Of a stretch of DNA of 64,000 nucleotides, positions 34,711 through 47,900 are shown in pieces. The notes beneath the pieces were generated by a model. It had not been told where the DNA came from and made no database searches. It saw only the letters and a list, made by a program, of their open reading frames with translations. The stretch covers positions 9,446,292 to 9,510,291 of the forward strand of contig OZ005697.1 in NCBI GenBank assembly GCA_963930775.1, given 5' to 3'. The DNA is from Cliona cf. orientalis (lineage: Eukaryota > Porifera > Demospongiae > Clionaida > Clionaidae). Numbering within the stretch: the first letter of the stretch is position 1; every line of letters starts with the position of its first letter. The position numbers and the translations under genes are program-made.

Positions 34711-35887
34711 ACTGGGAAAGGTCGTCAGGTGCACTGGTGATACTTGTACAGATTGGCTGAGTATTAAAGATATAGCATTAGTAAGCTGGAGTCTTCTTGA
34801 CAGTATTCCTCTACTCCTCACTTGGGGGCAAAATGAAGAGCCAGTTCATGCATGCATACTATAATAGTGATTCTCCCATCGATCAGATGTTGTCTGGGCT
34901 CATAACATTATGCCCCGTGAGGGGATATAGCTAATATAGCTATCTAGTTGGGGCAAGTATATAATATGTAGATATGAGATAGTTAATATTATTATGGGAC
35001 ACATGTAATCGATTTCTGTGTTAATAATTAGAATATCTTAGGGCTCAGTAGAACCTTCACTGAGTCCTTCGGTCTTCTACGTCACGTAGAAATCTCCTAA
35101 ACAGTGTCTAACCATGCATAGATAATAGGGTCTAACTATTACCAATTGACCACTACAGTGCACTGTGAGATTATAATATTAGATTATTAGTGTGTAACTG
35201 TATCGTGTTCACATGCACAACACAACTGTAGCTATATAAATGCTATAATCAATAGTGCACTTCAGTCTTGTGCATTATTGTTGTACTGTGACAGGTAGCA
35301 AGACAGCAGTCTTGGTATAAATTCCAATTGGCTCATGGTATGTGTTTTAGTACATGCATTAAAGATAATGCCCCACTGCTGAGCAATATCATGACTTGAC
35401 ATCAAAATTAATTGTGATTTGACATCAAATTAACAACAATTACTGTGTGTCAGGGGTGGGGCTGCGCATGTTCCACTGTTTGTGGTGGCCATATTATCAT
35501 GAACTGGAAAGCTTCCAGAAGCTCAATCGTGGTCTGCCTGTAGGTGTAATATTCACTATAGCTACTGAGCTACTACAGATCTTAGAGGTTGCATATGGAA
35601 AGGTCTTAATCCGATATTATATTTAACGGGAGTGGTGACTACCATTCAACTCAGTGGTTTTTCACCTGACGACCTTTTCCATTTCTCGTTCCCGTTCCCG
35701 TTTCCGCTTTCCGTGATTTCCATTTGCCCGTTTCCAATCCCGTACCGTTAAGCCCGCGTTTACGTAGTCTATAATATCTATGCTATAATTATGACTCTAC
35801 GCATAATTATAATAATATTATGCATTTTCGAATTTCAAACGGAATTGAATTGGTATGTATACATATACATGTACCGCTAGTAGAGAA
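34711..35887. other. Gene-free spacer left of unit 3
   Basis: Contains half of the hairpin MITE seen at 472-611 (35038-35116) and the inverse GGGAAC-type repeat at about 35660-35780. No coding sequence is supported. Confidence 0.6.
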
Positions 35888-35925
35888 GGGTGTGTCCGTT
35901 TTTCTGCTGCTGTAGCTCGGGCGAG

Positions 35926-38900
35926 ATGACCGACTACATACATTTGAGATTCAAGAAAAGGATAGAGGTGAGTCAGCTAGGGTAGATGGGGGAGGGATGG
36001 ATCATTTAATATATCAATACTTGATATCTGTATCAAAATTTAATATAGCGATTCCGGACGCCCGATTTGTCGGCTCGTGGCGGCGATAGCTTCCTCTCGA
36101 CGAGGCCTATTCAGCGCTGGGTGCTTCCTGTTGAAAGAACAAAGCTAAACAGATTTTGCATACAAATTTCAATAGAGCTAAAAATCAAAATCGCAAAGCG
36201 TGCGGTTAACCGATTTGCTTACTTCAAGGTTCAGAAGAAAGGTCATTCACTCAGCTAACTCTTGGTTTGTGTTTCCTGTTCATAGCTAATTCCGTTACCA
36301 AGTTATGGCTGCTTTTATTGCCACAGGTTGATCGTCCGGAATCACTATAAAAAATATTTGTCTGATGAATGCTTGAGCAGTAAGCCTAGGCTTTTATCTT
36401 TTATTAAATTTAATAGTGTGTGTGTACTTGTGTTTCCATGTGGTGATGTTCCCTGCCCAGCAGTCTAGTCTGTTGTGAGAGATTCCATCCTTGAGGCCTC
36501 TATGGCCCCAGGGAGGAGGGGGCATGGCCAACAATCAGAGTTTAGAATATTTATACAAAGCTGGGAGGGCTTGTAAATCGGAAGGAGTGGGTGGAGCTTA
36601 GTGGAAATGCACGTCCCACTGTGTGATAGTAGAGTTGCAGGTACACCTCCTATGACATGAAGGTATGAGTGTGTATGGCTACAGTTATCTTCCAACTGAT
36701 GTTGATTTATGAGTGCTGTGTTTCTTGTTTCTCTTGCAGGAAGCGGAGAAGAGAGATTCTAAGTGGATCAACATTAATGTAAGATACTGTCATGGTATAC
36801 AGTGGGTTCAAAGTACATTGTAGTGTTATCCTAGTCTCGCAAGCCACATCCTTTAATCTCTGCACGCGAGAAGAGGGTTTGGTAACTTCGCATACATCGA
36901 GTTGTACACGCTCCAAGATCCTGGAGTGACCAATCAGATTGCAGCTTTTCAGCGTTACCATAGCGCAATAACCACGCATTGTTATATGAATGCTAGGCAA
37001 GCGCACACCACGCAATCTAAACTTAACGTGACGTCACATAAAACGGCCAATTATTGCATTCGAGCAGCACAACTCCATATACGCAAAGTTACCAGACCCT
37101 CTTTCTCTCAACCAGAGATTGAAGAGTGTGGATTGCGAGACTAGTGATATCCTGAAGCCTGTTTCGTTGAGGATTTTCTTGTCAATATCTCTTTTGATGA
37201 TGTGCTCATCACAATTGACAAGACTGAGTTAGTTTGCTTAGTATCTTTACCCCGCATGCGCGCATGCGCAGCAGGGGGTAAAGCAATCGGTTTGTCTGTC
37301 GTCTGTCGTCTGTCATCTGTCGTCTGTCAGCATAAAAATCGGCAAATCTCAACATTTAGGCGAAAGTAGGGTCAATAAATGGGATAAAATGGAGTAAGAC
37401 AGCGAAAAAACACCTTCTGTCTCGTTCTTAACCCTAGGCAATACCCAGAGAAGCTACAAATCGTGCAAGTATGTCGGACACGCCTACATCGGACACGCCC
37501 ACCTAGTACATTATGAAGTCTATTGCGCATGCTCGAGCTTCTCTACTATATAGGGAGTCTACTGCACATGCTCGAGCTTCTCGACAGCATGCTTCTATAT
37601 AGCAATGTCATTTGTGATCATGGATCTCAGAAAGAACGAAAAAGTTCGTGAGTAGCAAGAGAATAAACTCAAGTTCAAAGAATTCAGGCCTCTAAGTGGC
37701 CATGGGCGATATTGCCATGGCACGCGGGGTATGTGCTCTATGAGCTCTAGTTGTCATTGTTTCTCTCCTTTGCAGAAAGAGTACAAGCACCACAAGGTAA
37801 GTCAGTCTAGTCTTATTACGAGCATGAGTGGATGTGTGATAACTGAGTGTCTTATCTCTCCAGTCAGTTCCCCTACCTAGCCTTATCCCCAGTCTCCCCA
37901 TTCTTTGTTCAACGCACGCGAGAAAAACAAAGATTGGGGAGATTGGGGACGAGGCTATCCCCTACCCACCTAGCCTGGTCTGTAGTTGACATGGAGTTGG
38001 TTGGTGGTTATCATCTGGGGTATGGTATGTGAGGCTGCATGCATAAGCCCTAATGCAGTGTATATGTAACACAGCGTCATGTTTGTTGGCCCATTGTGTG
38101 TACCATATAGCGGTAAACTTTTGAGGGAGAAAATTTTTGTGGATAGGTAGGAAAGGAGCATTTTGCGGAGAAAACTTTCATGGAGTGTTAAACTGATCAC
38201 ATAATGGGTGTGGCATGCCTAAAATTTTGTGGAGAAAACTTTTGCGGGTGGCTGTAAAATAATGAAATTTGTGAAGATTTTCTCCCTCAAAAATTTCCTG
38301 CTATACTGCATGTATAAAATGTTTTGAATCTCACTATGTACCCACCCCCCTTACTAAGGATGACAAAACACATCACATAACTTGAGCTCTATAGAGCACA
38401 TACCCCGCATGCATATTGCGCAATCTATAGATCTGCTTTCGTTGCTGCAGCCAAACGTGTGCCATTATCATTATTGACGATCTTTACCAGTCCATAATAT
38501 TCAGTGTTATGCGCATGAGCAGAAAGCACAAGGCCTGTATGTATAATGCATTGAGTGGGCACTGATGATAGGTTACGAAGGCTAACAAAAAGGCACTATT
38601 TATGACGCTCGTGGACCATGACCCTCGATTCGAAACACACTGAAGCCCGTTTTTCGCCAAATGTGACTGATTCATTGTGCTCACCAGTCGCTCAGGTGCC
38701 TAGACCTCGAGATATGGTGATTTTTGTGCTAACGACAACGACGACACGACCGATTACTTTACCCCTTGCGCATGCGCGCGGGGTAATGACACATATCCAA
38801 ATGCACCTCCCTATTGCAAATCCTTGTTATATACTGCACAGTGAGCAGCTGGCATGATGCTATGTACTTACTTGATTGTGTTTTCATTAAATTAAAATTT

Positions 38901-41900
38901 GTGTCTTATTATTTGCAGGATGAATGGAGCAAGCTATGTGCTGTAAGTTGGTAGTTATTGTGTAAGTGGTAGGAGTTGTAATAGTTGAGCAAATTCCATT
39001 CCTTATATGGAAGTCAGTGCTACATGGCTGTGTCTGTGTGGCACAACTGTAGGAATGGTTTACTAGTCATGAGTGAGAGTGGGTGGGTGTGGTCATAACA
39101 GCACTGATTCTAATTTCTACAGGAAGTGGAGAAACTCGAGAGACAGAAGGAGGAAGCAAAAGATGACAAACAGAAGAAAGACATCGAAGGGAAACTGTCA
39201 CTGAAGACGCTAAAGAGAGATCTGGCTAAGGCAAAATATGTAAGAGAGATATCCTGGCAATAATTATACTACATGTGACCGGATTTGGGAAAACCCTCCG
39301 TATGGGATCCGCGCGCGATTCGCGCAATGCGCGTTTTCAGTAGCTCAGGTAGAAATTTGTCAAAGTCCAGATTTTGTCATATACATGTCGAACAACCCTT
39401 CTTCTAACTGTTGCTGCCTTCTATGGAGGCTAGTCGTGCTATACGAAGGCGAAATAAGCCTTCATTTTGACCCACCTAGTCAGCACAGCCGCCGTACACG
39501 GAGCCCGTTGCTATGGGCGATAATTAGAATTCTCTACCTAGATACAGCTAGATTCATCGATCTACTGTACGTTCGCTCACCTTTTTAGCTTCTTGGGCAT
39601 CTAAGAACAATCAGCTGTCGTTGTCAACAACGAAATTCAACTCTTGCTCGATCTTTACGTTCATTTCGAATGGCTCCGCCCAGGTCCATTTAATTGATTT
39701 CCGGGTCACGCGTAGTATGCGGAAACGCCATACGTGTGCATAGCAACGCCTTTAGACCGTAATTTCTCGATTATTGGGGGTGTGGCGCGATCGCAAACAA
39801 AGCGCTGTATCTCCACAACCAAGCATACGATCGGCGTAAGACTTGAACGCGGGTTAGCTCTATGGTAGAGCTTATCAACCATGCATCAAACTCAATTTTC
39901 TGAAAAAATCCCATACGGAGGGTTTTCCCAAATCCGGTCACATATGTGACTGTCCACGAGAAAACCATGCATAATGCGCTGAAAAAAATTTTTGAGTTAA
40001 GGCCACCATTACCAACTACAACCTTTGAACTATTGCTCCAGCAAATTTGAAGTCTCTAGTCCGTGTAGTAGTCATGGAGATATGAGCAAAAATATACCCG
40101 GATCGCCCGTACTAAAGTTTTGCAAAAATTGCAATGAACATTGCTACATACATTGCACGCGAAAGTCCATATATTCGCCGTTTATGGTAAATACGTGGTC
40201 CCGCCCACCAAGTCAATGAGCTAGCTTGCTGCCAAAACGCTCGAACGAGAGCAGCAGCCAACGTTTCGATGGAAAAGAACAAGAAGACAAGCATTTCTAA
40301 AGATCATTAGTACACAGCTGCAGAATCGAAGAAAGAAGTGGCTGGAGACATTTTTATGTGCAGCTGCCATGCTTATCTAACCGCAAGAGCTCCGTATCAT
40401 GGCCGCTCTATGTAGCTACTCGCCTGATTTCATCGAGCCATAACTCGGTAAGTATAGCGTTCTAGAAGCTACGAAGCAGATTTTTGTGTAGAGGAATGAT
40501 TCCTCTATCAATCTATACCAAAAAGTGAAAATCTGTTATAGTTATCACCATAGGCAACTATTTTGGCCTGTATCTCAGATTGATACCCAGCGCATTATGC
40601 ATGGTTTTCTCGCGGACGGTCACATATATAGAGTTACACTGGGTGTAGCAGTCCTCACTCAGCAAGTCACTATGCCAACACCTTACATCTGCTCTATTCA
40701 TACGTGTGTGCACAAAAGTTAATTAATGCACATGTAGATCAAGTGACAAGGGACTGGTACATGGTCTATAGATCTATATGCTGCAGCATTTAATAGCAAC
40801 AAAAGGATCGAGGTCCATTATGTCGTCAGTCTAGGAACAGTGAAACCAAGATTAGGCCAATTGACAGGCCACAGGTAGCAACATCTTTACCATCAGCGAC
40901 AGGACGAACAACTTTGGGCCAAGAAGGTACAATCATTTTTGGCTGCAGGAACATTGATTTAGCTACCCGGTGAGCAGCTGAAAGGTAGAGTCTGTAGGCC
41001 TTGCATGACCATCTTGAGGGAGCCCATAACTTTTGACTCAGTATCACATGGCGACATGGCCTGAGTTGCTGAAGAGAGTCAGAAAGAAAATTTAGATGCA
41101 TGCAAAAGATACACCCAGAAGCCATACTACGTGACTCTCGAGCCCAAATAGAGACATCGCTTCGCTCAGAACAAGGAAAAATATTTTTCAGATGATCGTT
41201 TTTCTTATATAGTCTGTCATTTCATGAGGGCATAGACACACGTCTTGGATGCGCCCAGTTGCTAGACACACGTCTTGGATGCGCCCAGTTGCTATGAACG
41301 TGTGGCGCAGGCGGAGAGAAAGTCCGCACTACAAGGCTCAGGATTGGTCAGAACTGTAGGGCCGTGTGCACAAAGAAGAGTGCCTCAGGCCATAGCTACA
41401 GCTTGCTCATTGTCCAACGATCGGCATATAGCACCGCGTGTTTCAAGAGGCCTGCTAAGCTGGCACTAGCCACCAAGCCTCAAGCGAAGCGAGAGGCGAG
41501 GTCTGTTCTTTATCATACCTGTCAGTAGTCTGATAGCGATGTTCGAGCAGAGCGAGAACGTCACCATTGCACACTAAAAGTCTTAGCTGGAGCCAGAGCA
41601 GCTGCTTGCAGTGAGAGGTGTGGCCTCTACAGTAACAGGTACAGGTTCAAAGTTCATTCCACTTCCATCTGCGCATGCGCACGGTACTAATGGGCAATCT
41701 TGCACAGGCAGGAGACTGTGCATAGACTACGTCTCTATGTTTGTGAGCATGTACTGTTAATGGATGATCATGTGTACTAGCCACATATTATTCCACGATC
41801 GTAATATTAAACATACTTGTAATATACCGTAGTGCTAGAAATTTTTGCGTGTATAAAACATTTCGATCCTTTAAATTTTCAGTATTTTTCTTAGCAATGT

Positions 41901-44900
41901 GAATTTTAATAATGCGAGTTTCTACTGAGTCCAGGTAACATGCTAGCACCACTGGCAGTGACATGCACATCATGAAGCTTTCAGCCTGCCTTGCCAGTCT
42001 AGTGCTCCTAAGTTCGCCATGCATAGACATTATGTTTTTAAGAATCTAAAGTCATCTGACTCACCAGCTAACTATTCTTCCTGTTCAGATCCAGTTTTTT
42101 CTAAAGTACACTCGTCTTGTGTTGAATGCTCTTGCATACTAATGTGGGCAGGCACCAATTGGAATAAAATGCGTTGTTGAAATCATTGCGATATTAAATA
42201 ATGCGATCACTCAGCAACTCGCATAATTAATAGCACACATTTATTTCTAGCATTATAGTATTATTAAATGTCCTGCCAACTAACATAGCAATGAGTCTCT
42301 ATAGCATAAGATGGAGAAAGTTAACTCCATGAGCAAAGTTAGTCCCTGGTATTGCTTGTGATGAAGTATGGTTTGGTAGCGTGCAGTGGGGTATGTGGTG
42401 AACAGTTGCTAACTCCCTGTCTATGTAAAGGATGCAGTGTACATCAGATTCTGCATTAGTCATCATTACCTGTTGGGGGTGTGGCACTGTACATGTTACG
42501 TTGATTAAGGTCATCAAGATTGTCTGTGTTTACAGTCTTATCATTATGTTGACATACTTTGGTCAGTGATCATCCTACCTTCTCACTCTCTCTCTCACTA
42601 CTCACAGAGCAAAGCACACTATCAGCAAGACCAAAGATCACGTGAACTGGTGAGTCAGTCTGTGGGTTGGTGTCGTGACTTTGCACAAAACTTTTTATTA
42701 CTCATCGACAATATTGCAATGCACACATTGTATAGATTCACAAAAACCACAAAACAGGATACACAAAATAACCACAAACATTACACTTCCTTCCCTCTTA
42801 AGATAATAATTACACAAACTAAAAAATGAGGAAAGCATGTATATGTATATGCATGAAGATTGCACAACTGAACTAGAGCTCTATAGAGCACATACCCCGC
42901 GCGCACATTGCGCAATGTATAGATCTGCTTTTGTTGCTGCTTGGTTGTATCAAAGGCTTATAGACCCATAAGCCCTTGGGTGTATAATATAGGGCTCTTG
43001 GTGATATCAGCCAAAACACCACTAACTCTCTCTGCACCAGATCTAGATTAGGTAGATATTGGTATCTTACATTGTGATTCGATGGGGCTTTGCATTCCAG
43101 TCTGCGAATAGCTACCAGACAAATGTGTGCCACTAGCACTATTGACGGCCTTTACCAGTCCATAATATTCAATGTTATGCGCATGAGCAGAAAGCACAAG
43201 GCCTGCATGCATAATGCATTGAGTGGGCACTGTCGATAGGCGTGGTTACGAAAGCTAACAAAAAGGCACTATTTGTGGCGCTCGTGGACCATATCTCTCG
43301 ATTCGAAACATACTGAAGCCCGTTTTTCGCCAAATGCGACTGATTCATTGTGCTTACTAGTCGCTCAGGTGCCTAGATCTCGAGATATGGCGATTTTTGT
43401 GCTAACGACAACGACAATAACGACAACGACGACACGACCGATTACTTTACCCCCTTGCGCATACGCGCGGGGTAATAAGCATGAAGTGATACTACCAGAA
43501 AATAATTCAAGACCAGGTAGGTTCAAATCTCTCAACAGGAACACGATTACGCTTTGGATATGATTTCTCAGGAGTAGGATTTACTCTTGCTGCATGCATC
43601 TGGGTTAGTTGGAATAGGATCAGGTGATGCAGGCTCTAAATTCGTGTTCTCAGTAGGCATAATCTCAGAAGCAGGACTAGCAGTAGAAGATTCAGTGTTA
43701 GCAAATGTAGTTTCTGGTGAAGATTGTGGAATGACGATATCTGGAATATCAGGCTCACAATGAGAGTCCTGAGGTACTTCCACTGAATATTTGCGAACTT
43801 GATCTTGATGACAACATCTGGTTTTACCATTTGCAAGTTTCACTCTGTAGGAAACAGGACCAGTTTTCTGTTCAACAGTACCTGGCAACCATTTGTCTCC
43901 ATGATGGTAATTTCTCACGAAAACATCATCTCCAGCTTCAAAGTTTCTCTCTTTGGATCTAAGATGTTTCTCTTTCTATTTCATCTGATTCCTCTCTACT
44001 CTCTCAGCGGTATTGGGTTTCAAGAGATCCAGTCGTGATCTAGGACGGTGTCCCAACAATAGTTCACTCGGAGAGATTCCAGTAGTGGATTGCGGAGTGA
44101 GGCGGTAGGTTAGGAGAACTTGAGCAAGGCGAGTACGCATAGTACCATGAGTGATCTTCCTCAATCCTTTCTTGACTGTCTATACATACAGAGGCAGGAT
44201 GATGGGATGCTGAGATTAGATGCTTGATGCCATTACTTTTGAAAAATGCTTCGATTTCTGCGCTGACAAAACACGTACCATTATCAGTAACAACTGTTTC
44301 AGGAATTCCAAATTGTGCGAATATCGTTCTCAGTTCCTCAATCACGGCAGTAGAAGTAGCATTTGGAGTGCATATAGCCTCAATTCGTTTGGAGTGAGCA
44401 TCAACCATGACAAGTATCATCTTTCCTTGTACTGGTCCGGCGTAATCGAGGTGTAAGCGTGCCCACAACTCCATGGGTGCAATGGGGCAACTGACGGTGA
44501 GGATTGGTGCAATTGACAAGCAGAACATTGTCTGACGGTTTGTTCGATATCCTTCGTGATACCAGGCCACCATACATACATCCTAGAGAGTCCCTTCATT
44601 CGTGTGACACCAGGATGACCTTCGTGAAGCTCAGTAAGTACAGCATCTCGGCAAGCATGAGGAACAATGACCCTAGTACCCCACAGTAGACAACCTTTGT
44701 AAATTGAGAGCTCTGCTTTCTTCTCAAAAAATGGGGCATGCTTGTCCGGATCTGGACATACATTAGGCCATCACTGCTGCACAAACTGAACAATTGGAGC
44801 GAGCTGTGGATCCTTTCGAGTGCACTCTTGGATTTGGTGAGCAGTAACAGGAGAATTATCAAATAATAGTGAAAGGCCTTCCTTCTCGAGCTGTGAATAA

Positions 44901-47900
44901 TTTCGCTCGGCAGAATTTAAGGTACGGGAGGCGTACCCAATTGGCTTCTCTGAACTGTCCGGCATTCGGTGAGCCAGAACTGCGCCAATGCCATTAGCAG
45001 ACGCATCGCAGGCCAGAAGTAACGGAAGTTTCGAGTCGTAATGAACGAGCAATTGCGAGGACGTGAGTAACTCCTTCGATTCATTGAACGTTTTGTCTTG
45101 TGCGGATGTCCATTCCCACGGTTCTTTCTTGCTTAGAAGCTTGTAGAGTGGCGCTAGTCGAATCGATAAGTTCGGCAGGAATTTCCCGTAGTAGGTAAGC
45201 AACCCGAGGTAGGACTTCCGCTCAGTCACGTTATTGGGAGTAGGGGCTTGGCAGATAGCTTCAATTTTCTCAGGGAGCGGATGTAGACCCTCTGAGTTGA
45301 TGACATAACCAAGGTAAGGTACGGACGGTACCATAAATTTGCATTTTTGCTTTTTTACCTTCAACTCAGCCTTGGCCAACCGTTTGAAAACTTCCTCCAA
45401 GCTCTTCAAGTGCTCAGCCTCGGTCTCGGAATGGATCAAAATATCATCAATGTACACGGTAACGTGCGGAATACCCTGCAACAACTGCTCCATGGCTTTC
45501 TGAAATATTCCAGGGGCAGAGGAGATACCGTATGGCAGGCGTGTGTAGCGGAAGAGCCCCTTGTGGGTGCTGATAACCACGTACTTACTTGACTCCTCCT
45601 CCAGCTTGAGCTGCAGGTACTCCTCGCTCAGGTCTAGCTTGGTGAATAATTTTCCTTGCTTAAGTGTGTCAAAGATATCCTCTGTCTTAGGTTAGGACCT
45701 GGTATGGGGTAGCGGTTCAGCTTGGATATGGGGTTGATAGTCATCCAAAAATCTCCACAGTTACGCACACTCTTACGGTCACTCTTCATCACTGCAACGA
45801 TGGGAGCTGCCCAGTCGGAGTAGTCAAGTGGCTCCAGTGTTCCTTCAGCCACTAGTCTGTCCAGCTCCTCCTCGACCTTCTCTCGCATCACATAGGGAAC
45901 TGTGTGTGCTTTGCAGAAGCGGGGTGTAGCACCAGGATCCATCTCAATCTTTGCCTCGTAATCTTTGAAAGTTCCAAGGCATTCCTGAAAAAGCTCATCA
46001 TACTGGCTCAGTAAATCATGCAGCTGGAGGCTCTGAATGTAGTGGATCTTATCCTTAATTTTAGTCAGCCAATTTCTTCCCAAAAGGGTAGGCCCATCTC
46101 CCTTGACAATCACCAAAGGTAGTACAGCGATCTGACCTTGATAAACAACTTGTACATCTGTGCTACCCACCACCTTAATAGGCTCCTTTGAGTAGGTCTG
46201 CAACCTGATAGTAGATGTACTTAGGCTCCTCCCCGGCCACAACTTGTGGTACCTGTTCTCAGATATTATGGAAACTCAGGCACATGTATCTATCTCCATG
46301 GAGATGGGAGACCTTATCTACTTCCTTTATGGGAGGTGTGCGGCCGTCTCATCTTTATCCAATAGTCAGGATCGGCTGTATTGAGTCTTCTGTGTCCGAA
46401 TCATACTCCTCGTCTAGCTGGCAAACAGGTTGTGAAGTAGTTCTCTTGGTCAACTTTCCTTGGGGTGCAGGTTGGGGTTGACATTTGCTCTTGCAGATTT
46501 TAGCTAGGTGTCCCTTCTTTTTGCATTTGTGATACACACTGTCTCTGAATCTGCACACAGTAGCCAAATGGCCTGGCTTGCCACAGCAGTGACAAGTCAC
46601 TTGAGCTCCGCCCTCTGTTGTGCTGGCTATTTTCCCTGCTACCTTGTGCACTGTGCTGCTTCCAGAGGTTGACTCAGCTTTGCCGGGTGCTTGCATCTCT
46701 TTCAGGTTCTTAGTAGCCGTTTCGAATCCTTTCGCTATCGACACAGCTTTAGCATAGGTGAGGTCAGTCTCCTGTAGTAGCTTCTTTTGAATCGGCTCAT
46801 TGTTTATTCCCCAGACGATTTGATTTCTGAGTATTTTATTGCCGTAGTTACAGTGCTACGTAAGCGGCTACCGATTCTCCAGCCTGTCTTGACCTGGAGT
46901 TGAAACAGAAATGCTGCATGACCTCAGAAGGTGTCGGACTGTAGTGCTCGGTAAGTTTTGTAACTAGCTCGTCGTATTTCTTTTCTTTTGGCTTCACAGG
47001 AGCAAGGAGGCTTCTCAACAGTTTGTAGGGCGCGGGCCCGATGACTGAGAGGAAAGTAGCCCATCGCTTGTCCGCTTTCGCGTCTCCAGTGAGATCGTTG
47101 GCCTCGAAAAATTGCTCTAGCCTCTCCACGTATTGAGGCCATTCCTCCTGCTCGGGATCATACTGCTCTATCTTTCCCAGTAGTGCCATAAGTTCGAGAT
47201 CCTGTAACTTGTCGCCAAAATATGTTGTGACTTTGCACAGTTGAAAGATAAACTTTATATTACTTATCGATAATATTGAAATGCACACATTATATAGATT
47301 CACAAAAATCACAAAACAGGATACACAAAATAACCACAAACATTGTATACAGTTGGTATTAATTGTGAACAAGCTCTGACATTGGGAAGCCACAATAGTG
47401 TGTCCCTTGTTTGCTAATTAATGCATCACATATATTGGGAGCGAATTTGAGAAAGGGGGTAACATGTCAGTTTTCAACTGGCCACTACTTTAAGTCAGTG
47501 AGAGCCCCAGGCTTCCCACTTGGTTTGGTAGGAGTTTGGGCCTTCTACTTCACAGATCCAATGTTAGAATTGTATACAGTGGATCCTATGGCTCTATGGC
47601 TAATGGTCAGCCCCTGTCATTAATTATTATCGCATAGTTAGATGTGTGTATTGCCGTAGCAGCGTTTATCTCTGTCTGAAGTATGATAATCATTCCTGTA
47701 AATTGTTGTTGCTATGGTAACAGTGACTGCATATGTAATTACCATGTTATCAAGTTTTATGTATTTGCTGACATATTCTTGTGTTACTAGGAGAAAGATT
47801 TATTGCTACAAGATCTGGAGATATCAACTGTTGATTGGGCGGTGACGCTACGGAAAAGAGTGAAGGAGATGGAGAGACAGATCCTGTGGTATAAGAAGGA

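Larger units (their letters stand above)
42671..47351 (-). mobile_element. Ty3/Gypsy-type LTR retrotransposon, full length but broken
   Basis: A 4681-bp element in antisense orientation within an intron of copy 3. Target duplication GTTGG on both sides (42666-42670, 47352-47356). LTRs are very short (129 and 115 bp), start TGT and end ACA. Order on the minus strand: gag with CCHC zinc knuckle, protease, reverse transcriptase, RNase H, integrase, the Ty3/Gypsy order. Several frame breaks interrupt gag-pol, so it should be inactive by itself. Copies 1 and 2 have the empty site (GGGTTGGTGTTAGTTG). Confidence 0.9.

Noticed and set aside
39850-39885. tRNA-like stretch (GGTTAGCTCTATGGTAGAGC)
   Set aside because: It resembles a D-arm/A-box, but I found no B-box, T-arm or acceptor pairing downstream; it lies inside the TIR element.
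40826-41125. 99-codon minus-strand frame in the copy 3 intron
   Set aside because: No recognisable domain, no splice or start support, in unassigned repeat sequence.
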